DNA of 64,000 nt, from the NCBI GenBank assembly GCA_035540495.1, contig DATLGL010000027.1:1-64000 (forward strand), read 5' to 3'. The stretch's first letter is position 1. Every line of letters starts with the position of its first letter. Positions 61,049 through 64,000 of the stretch are shown piece after piece. Source of the DNA: DASVEG01 sp035540495 (GTDB lineage Bacteria > Actinomycetota > Acidimicrobiia > Acidimicrobiales > CADCTF01). The translations under genes were made by a program, and so were the position numbers. The notes under the pieces are model-generated. The model did not search any database. It saw nothing but the letters and a program-made list of their open reading frames with translations, and was not told where the DNA came from.

Positions 61049-61100
61049 GGGATCGACCGTACGACGAAGGTGAGACACGAACGCGGGCAGACTCGGTGTC

Positions 61101-61610
61101 ATGGACGCCCTCCGCGCGATCGCCACCAAGCGCGACACCCGCGCCTACACCGCAGAACCCGTCACCGAGGAAGAGCTCGAGTCCGTGCTCCGAGCTGCTC
61201 GCATGGCGGGCAGCGCGAAGAACAACCAGCTGACGCGCATCGTGGTGGTGACGGAGACCGAGGGGCGGAAGGCGCTGACGACCTGCGGCGATTTCACGTC
61301 GTGGATCGACGCCGCGCCCGTCGTGCTCGTGTTCGCGATCCCCGTCGACGGCGGCCGGTTGTTCGACGTCGGCCGGATGGCGCAGAACGCGATGGTCGCA
61401 GCCAACGCCCTCGGGCTCGCGTCCTGCCCGGTCACCTTCCAGCACCAAGACCGCATCCGTGAGGCGCTCGGGCTGCCCGCCGGCATGGAGGGCCCCATGG
61501 GCGTCACCCTCGGACGTCCCGACGCTGCGGCCACCTCGACACGGCCGCGTGCTCCCAGGCTACCTCTCGACCAGATCGTCCACCGCGAGCGCTGGACCGA
61601 GCAGCAGTAG
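61101..61610 (+). CDS. Nitroreductase-family flavoprotein
   Basis: 169 aa, short for the family (~180-220). FMN-binding KRDTRAYTAEPVTEEEL at the start, ARMAGSAKNNQ and a C-terminal LGRPD. Reduces nitro groups, quinones or flavins with NAD(P)H. ATG 61101. Stops tail-to-tail with the MFS gene in TAGCTA. Confidence 0.8.
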   Translation: MDALRAIATKRDTRAYTAEPVTEEELESVLRAARMAGSAKNNQLTRIVVVTETEGRKALTTCGDFTSWIDAAPVVLVFAIPVDGGRLFDVGRMAQNAMVAANALGLASCPVTFQHQDRIREALGLPAGMEGPMGVTLGRPDAAATSTRPRAPRLPLDQIVHRERWTEQQ

Positions 61611-62927
61611 CTAGCGGGCGGCGCCCACGTCGACCACGGAGGCCTCGCGAGCGAGGAGCCGGCTCCGCACCGTCGCGTAGACGGCGATCGCCACCATCGA
61701 GACGACGCCCATCGCGGTCATCGTCTGGCGCAGACCGATCTCGTCGGCCACCGCGCCGAGCGGAAGGGCGGCCATGCCGAAGCCGCTGAAGCTCAACATC
61801 ATCAGCGACTGCACGCGCCCGTGGTACTCCGGGTCGCTCGCGCCCAACACGAGCGCGTTGTTCAGCGACTGGAACGCCGACGACGCCCCGCCGGCGAACA
61901 CGATCGCGGCGATGGCCAGGGTGAACGTCGGGGCAACGGCGAGCAGGACGATCCCGAGCCCGAACCCCACGCCGGCGATCGTCTGCATCCGCCACGCCCG
62001 AGGGCCGTCGGCTCGCGATGCGATGAAGAACGAAGCGAGCAGCGCGCCGACCGCGCTCGCACCGCTGAGCAGCCCGTAGCCGCTGGCTCCGACGTCGAAG
62101 GCCTCCTCGGCCAGCGTCGGCAGGAAGGCGACGTACGGGAAGGCGATCATCACGACGACGAACGACGTGAGCACGAGCAGCAGCAGGATGGGCCGGCGGA
62201 AGAGGTACGACACGCCGTCACGCAACTCGGACAGCGGTGACGCCACGGGACGGTCGGCGCGAGGGCGCCCGGCGGGAAGCTGCACGCTGACCGCGAGCGC
62301 GATCAGGATGAGGATCGTCGTCGCGTAGTAGACGCCTGCGACGCCGAAGAACGCGATGCCGATGAGAGCGCCCGCGATCGACGGCCCGAAGATGCGGGTG
62401 CCGTTCATGCTCATCTGCTGCAGGACGATCGCGTTCGCGAGCCGGTTCGGCCCCACGAGCTCGCCGGTGAACGCCATCCGGGCCGGGCCGAGGAAGGAGA
62501 AGCCCGCTCCCTGCACGACCGCGGACGCGATCAGCAGCGGGTAGGTGATCATGTCGAGCGAGATGGAGACCGCCACGATGCCGGAGCTCAGCGCGAGCGC
62601 GAGCTGGCAGCCGATCAGCACCCGACGCTTCGACAGACGGTCGGCGGCCACGCCGCCCCACGGGGTCAGCAGGAGCATCGGCACGCCGAAGCCCAGGTAG
62701 ACCGCGCCGAGCCCCTTGTTCGATCCGGTCAGGTCGAAGGCGAGCCACCCTCGGGCGATGAACTGCATCTGCACGGCGAGGAACGAGACCAGGCCGCCGA
62801 GCCACAGCAACCGGTACTGCGGGTCGCGAAGAGCGCCGAAGGTCGTCGTCCGCTGCCCTGCCTCCACCTCGATGTCGCTCTGCGGATGCGCCACCGCACC
62901 CACGTCGGCGTCACGGATATCGGTCAT
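61611..62927 (-). CDS. MFS exporter (DHA3/EntS-like)
   Basis: 438 aa, 12 hydrophobic helices. MFS motif A-like GGVAADRLSKRRVLIG between helices 2 and 3 and the FLGPARMAFTGELV loop of the DHA3 drug/siderophore exporter type. Possible export of drugs or siderophores; substrate unknown. ATG 62927 overlaps the upstream stop by one base (TAATG). Confidence 0.88.
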   Translation of the reverse strand: MTDIRDADVGAVAHPQSDIEVEAGQRTTTFGALRDPQYRLLWLGGLVSFLAVQMQFIARGWLAFDLTGSNKGLGAVYLGFGVPMLLLTPWGGVAADRLSKRRVLIGCQLALALSSGIVAVSISLDMITYPLLIASAVVQGAGFSFLGPARMAFTGELVGPNRLANAIVLQQMSMNGTRIFGPSIAGALIGIAFFGVAGVYYATTILILIALAVSVQLPAGRPRADRPVASPLSELRDGVSYLFRRPILLLLVLTSFVVVMIAFPYVAFLPTLAEEAFDVGASGYGLLSGASAVGALLASFFIASRADGPRAWRMQTIAGVGFGLGIVLLAVAPTFTLAIAAIVFAGGASSAFQSLNNALVLGASDPEYHGRVQSLMMLSFSGFGMAALPLGAVADEIGLRQTMTAMGVVSMVAIAVYATVRSRLLAREASVVDVGAAR

Positions 62928-64000
62928 TACTTCGACAGTCTAACGGTGCTCTCCGCCTGTGGGCACAGCTGGGCGCGCGCCCGATCAGCCGCGGCGACCG
63001 CGCGGTTCCACCGCCAGAAGCCGCCAGGGCCGTCGCCACCGACGCACACCTGCGACCGAACGAACTCAGCGTCCTGCACTGCGAGATGCGGCACCGCGTC
63101 GACCAGCGCGGGGAGTGCGTCGTCACCGAGCGACGTCAGATGGAAGAGATCGAGCCGGTCGGTCCCGGCGAAGCGGTCAACGTTGCGCTCGACGACCAAC
63201 GCGTCGAGGTTCACCAGGTTCGCCGCCACCAGCAGCACGACCGCCGCGGTCGTCGCCGCCGGGAGCAGCCACGCGCGATCGGCGGCGACGCCTGCGAATC
63301 GGATCGCGACGAGCACGAAGACGATCCCGATCCACACGGCGAACACGACAGCGGCCACCCTCAGCAGCGTCAGCCCGTAGGCCGCCTCGTAGAGGAACAA
63401 CCGGCGGAGGGCAACGACAACGACGACCAGCGTGAGCGCCACCACGACCTCGACGGCCACCACCACCGCCCGGGCTCGTCGGCTGAGGGCTTCGACTCCG
63501 AGGAGCACGGCGAGGACGACGGCCGACACGGCCAGCAACTGGAAGAAGCCGCTGCGCGCGTGCTCCGCGTAGCTCAGACCCACGCGCCGCTCGACGTACT
63601 GATGACCACCGACGGCTGCGACGACCTGAGCCGCGGCGAACACGGTCAGCAACGTGGCCAGCGCGACCAGCACCGACATCGCCTCGGTCGTGCCGACCAC
63701 GGATCTGGGCACGCGGGCGGACCGCTCGGCCGCCTCCCCGGACGCCGACCGCAGCGCCGCGCCGGCGGTCCATGCCCCGATCGCCAGCAGCAATGCGTGC
63801 ACCGCCAGCTCGCCGAGATCGGCCGGCACGCGGAAGAACGACGCGAACACGGCGTCCGCCGATGCGAGCAGCGCGCCGACGAGGAGGACGATGGGCAACG
63901 CCAGCAGCACCCCACGGACCACCGCGCCCCACGACGTCGGCGACGGCGCGGAAGTCGTGGCGCCGCGCCCCTTCCGGAGCACGCGGACCGCAGAGGCGAC
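62927..64000 (-). CDS. DUF4173-like polytopic membrane protein, 5' end cut
   Basis: At least 357 aa; the frame is open to the right edge, so the N-terminus is missing. About seven hydrophobic helices, with a DUF4173-type region (GLSYAEHARSGFFQLL, SAEYAR-like motif in related proteins; TLLRVAAVVFAVWIG) and a C-terminal soluble part ending with FWRWNRAVAAADRARA. Function unknown. GTG 63982 is a possible internal start but not the likely true one. Confidence 0.7.
   Translation of the reverse strand, partial: VASAVRVLRKGRGATTSAPSPTSWGAVVRGVLLALPIVLLVGALLASADAVFASFFRVPADLGELAVHALLLAIGAWTAGAALRSASGEAAERSARVPRSVVGTTEAMSVLVALATLLTVFAAAQVVAAVGGHQYVERRVGLSYAEHARSGFFQLLAVSAVVLAVLLGVEALSRRARAVVVAVEVVVALTLVVVVVALRRLFLYEAAYGLTLLRVAAVVFAVWIGIVFVLVAIRFAGVAADRAWLLPAATTAAVVLLVAANLVNLDALVVERNVDRFAGTDRLDLFHLTSLGDDALPALVDAVPHLAVQDAEFVRSQVCVGGDGPGGFWRWNRAVAAADRARAQLCPQAESTVRLSK

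Noticed and set aside
1..64000. tRNA, rRNA, insertion sequences or prophage
   Set aside because: Scanned for T-loop consensus, transposase motifs, terminal inverted repeats and integrases; none convincing.

Overview
The window is a very gene-dense, high-GC segment with about 64 protein genes, no recognisable rRNA or tRNA, and no insertion sequence, phage or CRISPR array. Gene content (HU with a short Lys/Ala tail, an IdeR/DtxR-type iron box, LLM flavin oxidoreductase, many CoA-ester enzymes, abundant GTG starts, 1- and 4-base start/stop overlaps) suggests a heterotrophic actinobacterium. Marine/aquatic Acidimicrobiia (Ilumatobacter-like) would fit, but that placement is inference.

Layout. 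50-4823: Crp/Fnr regulator, J-domain protein, PrmA-like methyltransferase, kinase-like protein, flavin split-barrel protein coupled to HU. 13202-4909 (minus): a tightly overlapping run of two PH-domain membrane proteins, a GH2 beta-galactosidase, a GH3 beta-glucosidase and a GHMP sugar kinase. 13225-16784: a coiled-coil protein divergent from a kaiB-kaiC-HATPase cassette, the most interesting system here. 16805-24226: desaturase behind a 20-bp palindrome, aminopeptidase P, threonine-dehydratase-like enzyme, nucleoside hydrolase, diiron protein, then Bfd and bacterioferritin behind an iron box and an inositol-phosphatase-like gene without a normal start codon. 24252-37083: TetR, CoA-transferase, SDR, UbiB-like kinase, NAD(P)HX dehydratase, phosphatase, hydroxyacyl-CoA dehydrogenase, acyl-CoA ligase, PhyH and acyl-CoA dehydrogenase.

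37120-50740 is a two-armed nucleoside locus. The plus arm imports nucleosides (lipoprotein, double-ABC ATPase, two permeases) and encodes cytidine deaminase, thymidine phosphorylase, adenosine deaminase and a PhyH-family oxygenase. The minus arm encodes DeoC, a PGM2-like phosphopentomutase candidate, purine nucleoside phosphorylase, a methyltransferase and uracil phosphoribosyltransferase. Together these would take external nucleosides to free bases plus glyceraldehyde-3-phosphate and acetaldehyde.

50864-64000: LLM oxidoreductase, alpha/beta hydrolase, D-aminoacylase-like amidohydrolase, M3 peptidase, acyl-CoA synthetase, SCP2 protein, a DUF35/thiolase pair resembling steroid side-chain aldolases, a NERD-domain membrane protein, nitroreductase, MFS exporter and a membrane protein cut by the right edge. 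Several terminator-like hairpins are built over stop codons, consistent with strong compaction. No function was tested; all calls rest on reading motifs and context.
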